Notes: generated from the letters alone by a model not told the origin. Counted from the stretch's first letter, positions 18,821 through 27,699 are shown. The stretch is DNA of 64,000 nt from Desulfomonile tiedjei DSM 6799 (GCF_000266945.1 NC_018025.1:5646001-5710000); one strand, 5' to 3'. Numbers and translations are program-made.

Positions 18821-20320
18821 TCAGGTCCGAAGGGAACTGAATACCCGTTTTCGCAAGTATTTTCTCCTGATCGGTATGGTTTGCGCAACCACTTCAGAAA
18901 AGGTTCTCCATGTGTTCTCTTGGGCAAATTGGATTCTTCCTATCTCATCCATCACGGGACTCGGAGAAGACGACGGCAATCGCTCAAATTCAATGGGAGA
19001 AATGCTGTTATTTTTTGTTTCCTTGTACATGTTTATTGCTGCCACGTTGAGTCGATCGTCTACTAGAACGATAGATCCACCGTGTAAAGGATTGGGGTCG
19101 AGTGTGTCCACTACCCATCCGCCTGAATTGTACACATCTACTCCATCTTTATATCCGGCAAAGGCTTCATGATGCATATATGGTTTGTGCGTGTGGCCGA
19201 AAATGAAGGTAGTCGGCGGGGCAACTTCTCCTTTGAAGAAATCCGGTTTGTCATCTTTGTCCTTGAGCTCGTTTTTCTTCTCTCGAATAGCGAGGATCTC
19301 ATAACGAATCTGTGCGTGCAGCGGGCCTTCCATATAGCGGAAAAGTTGCTTCAGACCATCCGGGCTCAGAGGTGCATCGCTGTGGCCTTTTTCAGCACCT
19401 CCAAAACCACGGTAGATGAGACTCAGAAACTTATCGATAACAGCCCCTTCGAACCAGTCGAACGTCCGTGTGCCGACCTCCTTTGCCAGTCCTGCCGAGA
19501 AATTAGCGATTACCTGCCCAAATTCACGATTATCGAGCGCTTTCTCGTAGACAGTCTCTAGACCGGGCCCGCTCTGACCCAGAGCAGACCAGGCGAAGTC
19601 TATCCAGGCGAAATTTCCTTTTTCGATGTCCCAGGGATACTGACTCATGTCTTCACGTTCAAAAATCCATCCGTTTACCGTGCTCATTGCAGAATAGATC
19701 CATTCAGTGAAATGCCCGTGATGAAACACGACACACTTCTTCGGGTCTTTATTCCGTCCGAGTGTTTTTTCTGTTATGAGCCCATAATTCGGGTATGCGA
19801 CCTCCAGTTTCATGTCCATTTTTAACGGAGGGCGCTGAATCATATCCGTGAGGTAATGACTGATCGGATTGTCGTCAGGTCCTGCGAACATTTTGGTTGA
19901 ATGCCATTGTTCGGGCAGTTTGACGACTTCAGGATGTCGCTGCAGGTAATCTCTGTACTGATCTTCACGAGTCATCTCCCACAAATGATGGTCATGGTTG
20001 CCTGGAACCATCACGATTTTATCGAATGGAAATCCCTTGTCCCCGTGAAGCTCACTGATAAAACACTGGAAAGCCATGGTAGCCTGATGAATGGGGCACA
20101 GTGCCAGTTCGAGAGTGTCGCCGTTCAAGACAAGGATGGGCTTGCGTGTACTCCCACAAAACTTACCTATGAGATCTTTGATGCAGGCTGCCAATTCCTT
20201 CAAAACCGGGCCTGGTACGCATGGATCACCGTCAACTCCGTCCTCTTTCATACTCGAGAGAATGCTATCCTCCTCACCAAGGTGAAGATCCGACAAGCAA
20301 ATGTACTGGATTTCCGACAT
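18821..20320 (-). CDS. calcineurin-like metallophosphoesterase
   Basis: Binuclear-metal phosphoesterase of the calcineurin-like superfamily, about 499 residues. The five metal-ligand blocks are in order: LSDLHLGE (residues about 8-15), NGDTLEL (about 66-72), PGNHDHH (about 105-111), HHGHFTEW (about 196) and FGHTHKPY (about 370). The roughly 150-residue insertion between the last two blocks is unusual and may be a lid or oligomerisation region. The ATG at 20320 has a G-rich AGGGGG six bases upstream, better than the TTG two codons earlier. No signal peptide is seen. The substrate (nucleotide, lipid or protein) cannot be told from the sequence. Confidence 0.87.
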   Translation of the reverse strand: MSEIQYICLSDLHLGEEDSILSSMKEDGVDGDPCVPGPVLKELAACIKDLIGKFCGSTRKPILVLNGDTLELALCPIHQATMAFQCFISELHGDKGFPFDKIVMVPGNHDHHLWEMTREDQYRDYLQRHPEVVKLPEQWHSTKMFAGPDDNPISHYLTDMIQRPPLKMDMKLEVAYPNYGLITEKTLGRNKDPKKCVVFHHGHFTEWIYSAMSTVNGWIFEREDMSQYPWDIEKGNFAWIDFAWSALGQSGPGLETVYEKALDNREFGQVIANFSAGLAKEVGTRTFDWFEGAVIDKFLSLIYRGFGGAEKGHSDAPLSPDGLKQLFRYMEGPLHAQIRYEILAIREKKNELKDKDDKPDFFKGEVAPPTTFIFGHTHKPYMHHEAFAGYKDGVDVYNSGGWVVDTLDPNPLHGGSIVLVDDRLNVAAINMYKETKNNSISPIEFERLPSSSPSPVMDEIGRIQFAQENTWRTFSEVVAQTIPIRRKYLRKRVFSSLRT

Positions 20321-20520
20321 GAGCAACCCCCTTCGTTATCATTGTTGTACGGACAAACGTCCTTCGACGTGCAAAGAATTAGTTTTGAACCGAGACAATT
20401 TGATCGGCGTACGTTTTGTTCCCCCCCTTTTTTCCTGGACGAGAAATTCTATCCGAGATCTAACTCAAAGTTCAGGGTCTCGCAGCCAACCTTATTCAGG
20501 TGAACTCATCGGAAGAGGGA

Positions 20521-20982
20521 CTATTTGAAATAGCTGGCACCAATGTACATGTCTTGTCCATGTACTTTTTTAACGTAAGCTGATTTAGGAAATTCTCCCT
20601 GTTCTCCAGGTTTTGGCCAGGTATAGTCCACCCATCCTTCACCTTTTCCATTGACGACTTTCTTGAATTCCTGAAAGACGAATTTCCCATTACTGTCCTT
20701 ATGATCGGAAAAATTCTTTCCTATAAGGCCGGGATTAAAAGGGTGTGCCAGCATGACATTGTCCATAGACAGAACAAAAATGTACAAATCTTTATCCACA
20801 AAAGGGCTGTTGCGGGTAGAAAAGACTTTAAGAGCGTATTCCACGCCTTTTTCCCGAATGAATGCCTCGGCATTCGACACCATCATAATACAATCGTTTG
20901 CCTGGTTGGCTGCTGCAACCCCTGCCAGGAGGCAGACGGCAACTGAGGCGACGAATACTAAGCAAATTACGCGTGCTTTCAT
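20521..20982 (-). CDS. secreted single Cache-domain protein
   Basis: A 153-residue protein with a signal peptide (residues 1-25, ending GVAAA) followed only by a single Cache sensor fold: a long N-terminal helix (ANQANDCIMMVSNAEAFI), LYIFVLSMDNVMLAHPFNP, GWVDYTWPKPG and a final strand AYVKKVHGQDMYIGASY. Cache domains normally form the extracytoplasmic ligand pocket of chemoreceptors or kinases. Here there is no transmembrane output domain, so it may act as a free periplasmic binding protein or partner of a membrane sensor (inference). It is monocistronic. Confidence 0.8.
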   Translation of the reverse strand: MKARVICLVFVASVAVCLLAGVAAANQANDCIMMVSNAEAFIREKGVEYALKVFSTRNSPFVDKDLYIFVLSMDNVMLAHPFNPGLIGKNFSDHKDSNGKFVFQEFKKVVNGKGEGWVDYTWPKPGEQGEFPKSAYVKKVHGQDMYIGASYFK

Positions 20983-21358
20983 CGTGTTCTCTCCTGATTC
21001 AGATCGATGTTCAGAAATGCAGTTATGAAAGAACCAGTCGAAAATCCGCCGCGTTATATAAAGACTGACTCAGAGCACGTCAGGTCAGAGGATGCTTACG
21101 TTTGAAGGCAAGCCAGCGCGTGAGCGAGTAACCATCGATATTGTAGCTGAATATTGATTAAGAAGGCATCACCACTAGGACCTCAATATACAGCATTGAT
21201 GGCTTGTAAAGCAATCAGAAACTATTTTAATTTCGACGCAGAACGAAATTGTCAGGTAAGAAATGTTGAGAATAAATCATATCATCGCATAGATTTTGTA
21301 CTCTGTTGAGAAGAAGTATACGGTTTGTGGCAGAACGCCAATAATTTTACAAATGGAG
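20983..21358. other. non-coding gap
   Basis: About 375 bases between the ilvB terminator and the Cache gene. No reading frame, repeat or strong promoter is evident. Confidence 0.4.
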
Positions 21359-21396
21359 TTCGGGGGAAAACCTCTCGCATGAAGTTTTCCCCCGAA
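21359..21396 (-). terminator. hairpin downstream of ilvB
   Basis: TTCGGGGGAAAAC and its exact complement GTTTTCCCCCGAA form a 13-bp stem with a 12-base loop, starting 12 bases beyond the ilvB stop. The sequence resembles the hairpins at 42380 and 54191, so it belongs to a dispersed palindrome family as well as acting as a probable terminator. Confidence 0.65.
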
Positions 21397-21408
21397 TTTC
21401 GTTGTTTT

Positions 21409-23097
21409 TCATGAGACAGCACAAGCGTTTGCATCTTCTGTGATCATATTTCTGTTTGCAGCACCCGGAGGTACCATAGGATAGACCTTTGCGCCGCTAT
21501 GAATAGGTGCATGGATGAGACAGGGGCCTCGCTCCTTCAGGGCAGAGCAGAGCATTGATAACGGATCGTCCGCGGTGGCCAGATCCCGGGCTTGCATGCC
21601 GAAACCTTCGGCAATCCGGATGAAATCCACCTGTCTCTGATACCTCGAGGCATAAATCCTGCCGCCGTAAAACAGATCCTGTTGCTGACAGACCAACCCC
21701 AGAGAACTGTTGTTCATGAGGATTATCTTGATATTCAAATTCTGATCCACAGCAGTGGCCAGTTCCTGAATATTCATCATTATGCTGCCATCACCGCTGA
21801 AGCAGACCACTCGCTGGTCCGGGCAGGCAAGGGCCGCTCCGATAGCCGCAGGCAAACCAAAGCCCATGGTGCCCAGCCCGCCTGATGTGAGCCATCGCCG
21901 GGGGCGACGGAATGGATAGGTTTGTGCCACCCACATCTGGTGTTGACCGACATCGGTGACAATGACCGTATCGGGGTCGAGCACTTCGGCTGCCTGCGTG
22001 ATGAGACTGACAGGATTGCGCAAATCTCCCGAATTAGGCTTTCGCGGGGGATGCTTCTCCCGAAGATCCGATATGAATGACAACCATTCGGCACGAGGAT
22101 TTTCGTCAACCATGGGAAAAAGAGCTTTGAGCACATCTCCGATGTCGCCCCGGATTCCCACATGAGCTGTCTTGATCTTGTGGAGTTCGCATTCATCTAT
22201 GTCGATATGAATGATGTCGGCTGTCGGGCAAAAAAGCGTCGGGTTTCCCGTGGCACGGTCGTCAAAACGCACTCCGGCGCCGATCAGTAGATCGCACTCT
22301 TCCAGGACCATATTTGTGTATCGAGCTGCATGCATCCCCAACATACCAATCGATCGAGGATGCTCAATGGGCACTGCTCCCAATCCCATTAAGGTCATGG
22401 TTACTGGAATCGAAGCTTTCTCCGCGAGGAGCGTTGCAATGGCGGCAGCTTCGGAATGTATTACGCCTCCGCCAAGATACAGCACCGGTCGCCGCGATGA
22501 ATTGATGAGCTCTGCTGCCTGTGAAATATCGTTGTCATTGACAGTCGGAGCAGGATCCGCTCTGCCGGGTTCGGGCCATTCCGAGAATTCAACACTTTCG
22601 GTCTGAACGTCTTTCGGTATATCGATGAGTACCGGGCCGGGCCGGCCTGAGGTGGCTATGCGAAACGCGTCGGGGATCACCTGAAGCAGTTCGGCAGCCG
22701 ATTGCACAAGGAAATTGTGTTTCGTAATGGGAATGGTCAGGCCGTACGTGTCCACTTCCTGGAACGCGTCAGTGCCGATGAGAGATCGAGCAACTTGACC
22801 GGTAAAACATATGACGGGAATCGAATCCAGCTTTGCGTCTGCAAGAGCGGTCAAGATGTTGGTCGCCCCCGGTCCTGAGGTTGCAAAACACACCTGAGCG
22901 CGGCCGCTCACGCGGGCCATCCCCTGCGCGATAAAACCTGCTCCTTGTTCGTGGCGTGCCAGGACGTGAGAAATTTGAGTGCTTTGGGAAAGGGCGTCAT
23001 ACAAAGGCAGGTTCGCGCCGCCAGGTATTCCGGTTATAAGATGGATATCCTGACGTTCAAGTAATCGGATGGCTATCTCTGCGCCGGTCATTTTCAT
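21409..23097 (-). CDS. ilvB: acetolactate synthase, large (catalytic) subunit
   Basis: Thiamine-diphosphate enzyme condensing two pyruvates (or pyruvate and 2-oxobutyrate) at the first common step of valine, leucine and isoleucine synthesis. The 562 residues match the family. The N-terminal domain carries the catalytic glutamate in LARHEQGAGFIAQG; the middle FAD-binding domain follows (VLYLGGG); the C-terminal domain has the ThDP motif FSGDGSIMMNIQELAT ending in NN. No ilvN regulatory subunit follows; a hairpin does. Upstream are a promoter, a Val/Leu-rich leader peptide and an attenuator, the arrangement of E. coli ivbL-ilvBN. AGGAG lies 13 bases before the ATG, slightly far. Confidence 0.95.
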   Translation of the reverse strand: MKMTGAEIAIRLLERQDIHLITGIPGGANLPLYDALSQSTQISHVLARHEQGAGFIAQGMARVSGRAQVCFATSGPGATNILTALADAKLDSIPVICFTGQVARSLIGTDAFQEVDTYGLTIPITKHNFLVQSAAELLQVIPDAFRIATSGRPGPVLIDIPKDVQTESVEFSEWPEPGRADPAPTVNDNDISQAAELINSSRRPVLYLGGGVIHSEAAAIATLLAEKASIPVTMTLMGLGAVPIEHPRSIGMLGMHAARYTNMVLEECDLLIGAGVRFDDRATGNPTLFCPTADIIHIDIDECELHKIKTAHVGIRGDIGDVLKALFPMVDENPRAEWLSFISDLREKHPPRKPNSGDLRNPVSLITQAAEVLDPDTVIVTDVGQHQMWVAQTYPFRRPRRWLTSGGLGTMGFGLPAAIGAALACPDQRVVCFSGDGSIMMNIQELATAVDQNLNIKIILMNNSSLGLVCQQQDLFYGGRIYASRYQRQVDFIRIAEGFGMQARDLATADDPLSMLCSALKERGPCLIHAPIHSGAKVYPMVPPGAANRNMITEDANACAVS

Positions 23098-23152
23098 TTT
23101 GAGGGTACTCTCCTTTCATTCTCTTCCCCTTGCTGTTGGACCGACGTGGATG

Positions 23153-23196
23153 CTTAAAAATAGCAACCCCCGCCGGTGCCTTGCTCCAGCGGGGGT
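23153..23196 (-). terminator. attenuator terminator of the ilvB leader
   Basis: On the minus strand ACCCCCGC (23189-23196) pairs with GCGGGGGT (23166-23173), extended by three more pairs, with a loop of about nine bases, followed by TTGCTATTTTT. This is an intrinsic terminator lying between the leader peptide stop and the ilvB start. Confidence 0.85.
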
Positions 23197-23228
23197 GTAT
23201 GTGCTTTCAGATTGGCAGATCCCGCTAG
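23187..23228 (-). promoter_or_regulatory. candidate antiterminator pairing
   Basis: On the minus strand CTAGCGGG (23221-23228), which contains the leader stop codon, can pair with CCCGCTGG (23187-23194), the 5' side of the terminator stem; seven of eight pairs are Watson-Crick and one is G-U. A ribosome that reaches the stop codon would cover CTAGCGGG and let the terminator form. A ribosome stalled at the valine run would leave it free. Confidence 0.7.
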
Positions 23229-23323
23229 GGCGCACCGACGACGAGGCCTAGAACGACGACGACAACATTAAGGAGGACTTTGCCAATCTCAAATTCTCTG
23301 GTTGTAGTGCCGTCGTGCTTCAT
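23225..23323 (-). CDS. ilvB leader peptide (IvbL-like)
   Basis: A 32-codon frame from ATG at 23323 to TAG at 23225. Thirteen of 32 residues are branched-chain (eight Val, four Leu, one Ile), concentrated in the second half, which ends VVVVVLGLVVGAP. The E. coli IvbL peptide ends in a similar valine run followed by GNAP. The frame lies between a consensus promoter and an intrinsic terminator, upstream of ilvB. The start lacks a strong Shine-Dalgarno sequence. Its role is to make ribosome progress sense charged valyl- and leucyl-tRNA, so that ilvB is transcribed only when these are scarce. Confidence 0.88.
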   Translation of the reverse strand: MKHDGTTTREFEIGKVLLNVVVVVLGLVVGAP

Positions 23324-23359
23324 AGCGGAATACCAAACTCTGAATTACAGAACTGACTT

Positions 23360-23388
23360 ATCCTAGCGTCTGTCTACAGAGCTGTCAA
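23360..23388 (-). promoter_or_regulatory. sigma-70 promoter for the ilvB leader and ilvB
   Basis: On the minus strand TTGACA (23383-23388), a 17-base spacer, then TAGGAT (23360-23365). The -35 box is perfect and the -10 box matches four of six. Transcription would begin near 23353, about 30 bases before the leader peptide start. Confidence 0.8.
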
Positions 23389-23513
23389 GATATAAACGAA
23401 ACACATTGCATGTCCATGTCATTGTCTTCGATTCCGAAAGCCCTGCAAATAAATGGAGGAAGCCTTCATGAGAAAGACTTCCTCCATAAATTCATCCTAT
23501 ATTCTCGAACATG

Positions 23514-24254
23514 TTAACGACGGTGACCGCCACCTCCACGATGTCCGCCGCCGCCATGAAAACGATGATGTCCACCGCCACCATGCCAGCCGCCATGCCA
23601 CCGTCGGCCGCCACCCCATCCGAATCCTATACTCGGGCCATAGCCATAGTAATAATCAGGGCCGTAATAAGAGGTAGCAGGCTCCTGCCAGAGCGAGGAG
23701 TCATCGAATTCTTCGGACGAATACGTTCCTCCGCCCGTGCTTCTTCGTGCCTGACTCTGCACTCGCGGCTTATTGGGCGCATCTATCTGGTTGCTGAACA
23801 CCCAGCCTTCGTCCGCAAGTTTCGCCCAACGACCGTCACTGCTGTACCTGCCGCTGAGCTGCAATTTTTCTCCCATTTTGACGCATCCGATGATGTCGGA
23901 AGAACTCGTTGCGTCCGCTCGAATACGCAAACATCCATCCGGCTTATCTATTCCGGTAACCGTGCCCTGGATGGTTTGGGGTTGCGTGCTCCGGGATGCC
24001 GGATCTTTGGTGGTAGAACCCGCAGCCGCTCTATCCATAGAACGGGCTGGTTCTCGCTGTGTATCCTGACGGCCTGCTTGAGCAGGAACCGAAAAATCAT
24101 AGTCCTCTTCTAAGGCCTGGTCCAGGACCGCACCAGGACTTGTCATCCGGGTCGAATCGCCACGGTCTCCCATCTGGGCCATGACTTTAGCCGGCATAAA
24201 TGCCAGCATCGCAATAAAGAACACTGCTAGTCCAAAGAACAATTTCCTACACAT
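23514..24254 (-). CDS. secreted SH3-like protein with Gly/His-rich tail
   Basis: A 246-residue exported protein. The signal peptide covers residues 1-26 (FFGLAVFFIAMLAFMPAKVMA). A low-complexity linker follows, then a bacterial SH3-like domain (about residues 95-160: GTVTGIDKPDGCLRIRADAT to WAKLADEGWVFSNQI), then a disordered stretch. The tail is Tyr/Gly-rich (YYGPDYYYGYGPS) passing into a Gly/His/Arg-rich end of about 35 residues. SH3b domains bind cell-wall peptides; the tail could bind metal or surfaces. Function is not established. No operon partner is seen. Confidence 0.75.
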   Translation of the reverse strand: MCRKLFFGLAVFFIAMLAFMPAKVMAQMGDRGDSTRMTSPGAVLDQALEEDYDFSVPAQAGRQDTQREPARSMDRAAAGSTTKDPASRSTQPQTIQGTVTGIDKPDGCLRIRADATSSSDIIGCVKMGEKLQLSGRYSSDGRWAKLADEGWVFSNQIDAPNKPRVQSQARRSTGGGTYSSEEFDDSSLWQEPATSYYGPDYYYGYGPSIGFGWGGGRRWHGGWHGGGGHHRFHGGGGHRGGGGHRR

Positions 24255-24682
24255 AAGTTGTCACCTCATTGCCATTTCCCGCGATCGAATTACGCGGCTG
24301 ATTATGGATAATCTGTATCAATTACTCCATCCGGCTTATTAAAAGGTTGAGCACAGTTCAATAACTTGTCAAATTAAGGAACAAAGCTCACCGGGCGGGC
24401 ATAGGCCTAATTTAGAGTCATGGCTGCCCGAATGGGCAGCTCCGAGAGTCAAGAAGGCCATTAATGTCCCCCTTTTCTAAAGGGGGATTCAGGGATTTCA
24501 GGGGCTTAGATCAAAATCCCCCCTTGCCCCCCTTTATGAAAGGGGGGAATACTCTGGTGAGTTTGCGCCTATGCCTCGAGCGTGAGTAGTCACTCCTCTC
24601 CATGGAGCGAGCTGTAGCTTCAGCCGGCATTCGATAAGAGGTGATTGGTGGAAACATATTGCGCCCACCGGCTTTGTTCATT
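24255..24682. repeat. non-coding stretch with CCCCC/GGGGG hairpin repeat
   Basis: About 430 bases without a gene. Bases 24467-24550 carry two stem-loops of the type CCCCCTTTTCTAAAGGGGG and CCCCCCTTTATGAAAGGGGG, separated by a run containing AAAATCCCCCC. The same double stem-loop occurs at 39916-40012 and 59079-59166. Confidence 0.7.
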
Positions 24683-25072
24683 TCATTCTACAATCTTGTA
24701 ACCTGCCGATTGCAGGGAGGGTCTGGTGTAAATGAAGATCATCTCAACCGGTTCGTCAAAGGGATTATAGAACCAGTGAACTGCACCGCGCGGGACAAAC
24801 ATGGTGTCTCCCGGCTGCATCTCTACCTCTTTGTTTCCGATGCCACTCAAACCTTTGCCGGACAAAATGTATATGACTTCTTCAGCATCCTTATGGACAT
24901 GCCTCTTGTGTGTAGATGTTTTAGCCTCAAATCTGCAGTAGGCAAAGGTTATGTCTTCTGCACCGACCGTATCTTTATCAACGAGAACCACTCGTTTCGC
25001 GTTGTCGAGATCTTTGATCGGTTCATTTCGTCCTTCTTCGAGTTTTATGACATACTTGCTATCTAGAGCCAT
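24683..25072 (-). CDS. cupin-domain protein
   Basis: A 129-residue single-domain cupin. Motif 1 is HKRHVHKDAEEVIYILSGKG (metal-ligand histidines and glutamate) and motif 2 is GDTMFVPRGAVHWFYNP (last histidine), so all four usual metal ligands are present. Small cupins of this type are isomerases, epimerases or dioxygenases, or simply bind a ligand; the sequence does not decide. It is followed on the opposite side by no partner. Another small cupin is at 56176, not closely similar. Confidence 0.85.
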   Translation of the reverse strand: MALDSKYVIKLEEGRNEPIKDLDNAKRVVLVDKDTVGAEDITFAYCRFEAKTSTHKRHVHKDAEEVIYILSGKGLSGIGNKEVEMQPGDTMFVPRGAVHWFYNPFDEPVEMIFIYTRPSLQSAGYKIVE

Positions 25073-25279
25073 TTTGCTATCTCCTGTGGAAAATTCGGGG
25101 TCTGCCCTTAGATACCTTTATACCTCCTATGAGTCAGTTGATGGTATACCGAAAAGATCGGCGGATCTTCCAGAACCCAATTTTCAAACCCCGAAGTGGA
25201 ATTGGCATGTTTCTCTATTTGAGATTATTTTTTCCGCACGTCAACTGTCGCGGAGAATACAGGCAGACCCGAATTTGAA

Positions 25280-25483
25280 TTGACCCAGGCGCATGAGGCA
25301 GGGTATGTACCACCTGGAGATTTTATCAGTCTAGGTACCGCTGTTTCTTGCGGCGCGTGTGCTGCGCTATATTGCTGCAATTTCAAGTATGATTGGAAGA
25401 AACTCGCCAACAAACCGCTGAAAAAGTCTGTGACTGGCTCGCTTGAACTCCACAGGCTGAAGGGATCCTTTGATGCTTGCTGA
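25280..25483 (+). CDS. possible small protein overlapping the nuclease-like gene
   Basis: A 67-codon frame from TTG that overlaps the start of the next gene by 11 bases, as coupled genes often do. It has a cysteine-rich stretch (SCGACAALYCCNFKYDWKK) and a basic C-terminus. The frame stays open upstream for at least 25 codons without a better start. I do not recognise it. It could be a small partner of the 729-residue protein, or the decayed end of another gene. Confidence 0.3.
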   Translation: MTQAHEAGYVPPGDFISLGTAVSCGACAALYCCNFKYDWKKLANKPLKKSVTGSLELHRLKGSFDAC

Positions 25484-27659
25484 AGAACATTTCCGAGACC
25501 TTGTTGATGATATCAAACCGGTCATTCCATGTGACTTGAATGATTTGCAATCTTTATACGCCCATTACAATCTGCCAAGTGATGGTTACTTTTCTACCAG
25601 CGTAGTTTCGGATCATTTGTCCCAGAAAATTAGCCAAATCCTGTTGGGGGCTGTCAATGGGAGCATGAAAGGGCAAGTAAGCATAGAATTATCCTTCCTG
25701 AAGAAACAAATCGTCATGCGCTATTTCCTTGACGAGGTGGATTACCAGCCATATTGGGCAGTGCTCAACTTTATTTCGAGTTCCTTATTTTCCCTCTCAG
25801 ACGATACCCTTTTGACAGATGATGAAACTGCGTGGAGGTCGGCGATTGAATTTGCACGGGAAAAGGCTTTGCTCAATCCTTCTATCTTCGATGATCCTCC
25901 CGACAGGCTGACCCGACTGCATTCCCGGGAACGTGCAGTGGCCGAAGCGGCACGGTATTTTCGGAACCGCAAGTGCCAGCTGCATTTGGACATGGGAAAA
26001 ATAGTTATGGATGACAATGAACTGGAGCGGATCACTCAGGAATTGGATTCGAAGATAAGAATTTACGGAGGACGACGATTTGCGGAATACTTGTTTGACA
26101 AAATGAAACCGATTTTTTGTCCGTCGCAAGAACGGTACCATCTTATACGGCGTCCGACAACTGCCCCATCACCTAGCCAAAGACAGACGCCGTTCGGGTA
26201 TCTGATCAACCTTAGCGTCAAACATCTGGAGAGCCGGCGCATAGTGCTTCCAAATCAAGCTAAAATCTTGAATGAAATTCTTGAGACGGCAACCATGCTA
26301 GCAGGACTCTTTGACGTTCAGCCCTACCATTTTGCGGAGAACATCCAGATTCCGCCCCATCGGTTTATTAGCGCTGTGAGCGAACACGCGTTATTTGATC
26401 GTATATTTGCCTTCCCTCAATGGAGACCATCCGACCTGACAGGGATTCTACGCGGATTGTTCAAATGGGTTGAGGCAGATCCAGGAAGTGCTGTCCTTGA
26501 TTGGACAATAGAGGATGCTGCAACCTTAGTGGAAAGCATTATCCGACTCTGCAAGGGCAACAACGAGCCCCACTTTTTCCATGTTTCTCTCTTGCGTAGA
26601 GAACTTGCGAACATGCCCGAACAAACCCTTCAGGCTTTGTTAACTGTCTTCTCACACGACGCGTCAGAAGTAAACCACGGATTCCTAAGCCCTGTATGTG
26701 TCCCTCAACGATGTCGAGATTTCATGTTCAAACCGCTTGTCAAGCTCAATGCCGGAGAATATTGCCTAATGAGTTCTTCAGGGTGTGCACCGGCATTTTA
26801 TGAGGCAATAGCAATGGCTTTGCGCGACATATGCGGCCAGTCTACTGACAAGAAGATTGGGGATTCTTTGGAGCAGTATGTTAGGCAAGTTCTCGTGAAG
26901 AAAGGAATTACCCTTGTACACGGAGAATACCAGTTTCGGAGCATTCCAGATGGCCGTTGCGCCAAAGATAAGCACTTGAGGGGTGATTGCGATTTAGCGG
27001 TTGAGACTGCAGACACAATCATACTTTTTGAGGTTAAGAAACAGCCCTTTACGAGGCCATCGCGAGCAGGGAAGAGTGGTGAACTCCTTCATGATCTAGC
27101 CAAGGGTTTCGTTCGCGGACACAAGCAACTGGTCAGGCAAGCGATAATTCTGAAAGAAAGTGGGAGCTTGGTGTTGCAGAGCGACCAGGGGGAATACGAA
27201 CTCCAATCAAATGGAAGAGCAGTCGAACGCGTATTCGTCACGCTTGATGATTATGGCGCTTTTCAGGATCAAGTTCTTGCGAATGGTCTCTTGGAGTTCA
27301 TGACTTTTGTGGGAATTTCGTCAGAGGATCAGGGCTTGCAAAAGAAACTAGAAAAGGTCAGGTCCGAATGTCTCGAGTTGAGAGAATGCCTTATGCGATT
27401 GCTTGGCCCAAGCGAGCGTCCGTTCGATCGCCCTTTTTTCAACTGCAGGTTCATTTCGCTGCCTCAGTTGCTTGTCATGCTTGATGAAGTAACCTGCAAC
27501 GAATCTCTCCGACAATCGCTGTGGCGTACTCGGTCCGTTTCCTATGGCACTCGTGATTTCTACGCGGAACATTTTTATAACCAGCAACTTCGAAGACAGC
27601 ATGATAATCGTATGCGACCCTCCCTATCTAGCAAGATATCTGATCCCCATGCTCCATGA
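25473..27659 (+). CDS. unknown protein with PD-(D/E)XK nuclease-like core
   Basis: I do not recognise this 729-residue protein as a named family. The N-terminal 450 residues look helical with no motif I can assign. Residues about 460-560 have the restriction-endonuclease-like pattern: a helix with KIGDSLEQYVRQVLVKKG, then HLRGDCDLAVETADTIILFE continuing into VKKQPF, giving E...D-x(n)-E-x-K. The C-terminal 170 residues are mixed helical. AAGGGA lies seven bases before the ATG at 25473. No methylase, helicase or other defence gene is adjacent. By architecture it may be a nuclease of unknown target, possibly defensive (inference). Confidence 0.7.
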   Translation: MLAEEHFRDLVDDIKPVIPCDLNDLQSLYAHYNLPSDGYFSTSVVSDHLSQKISQILLGAVNGSMKGQVSIELSFLKKQIVMRYFLDEVDYQPYWAVLNFISSSLFSLSDDTLLTDDETAWRSAIEFAREKALLNPSIFDDPPDRLTRLHSRERAVAEAARYFRNRKCQLHLDMGKIVMDDNELERITQELDSKIRIYGGRRFAEYLFDKMKPIFCPSQERYHLIRRPTTAPSPSQRQTPFGYLINLSVKHLESRRIVLPNQAKILNEILETATMLAGLFDVQPYHFAENIQIPPHRFISAVSEHALFDRIFAFPQWRPSDLTGILRGLFKWVEADPGSAVLDWTIEDAATLVESIIRLCKGNNEPHFFHVSLLRRELANMPEQTLQALLTVFSHDASEVNHGFLSPVCVPQRCRDFMFKPLVKLNAGEYCLMSSSGCAPAFYEAIAMALRDICGQSTDKKIGDSLEQYVRQVLVKKGITLVHGEYQFRSIPDGRCAKDKHLRGDCDLAVETADTIILFEVKKQPFTRPSRAGKSGELLHDLAKGFVRGHKQLVRQAIILKESGSLVLQSDQGEYELQSNGRAVERVFVTLDDYGAFQDQVLANGLLEFMTFVGISSEDQGLQKKLEKVRSECLELRECLMRLLGPSERPFDRPFFNCRFISLPQLLVMLDEVTCNESLRQSLWRTRSVSYGTRDFYAEHFYNQQLRRQHDNRMRPSLSSKISDPHAP

Positions 27660-27699
27660 GCAGTTACGATGACGGCTTTAGAGGCACTCTTTGTTGCAA

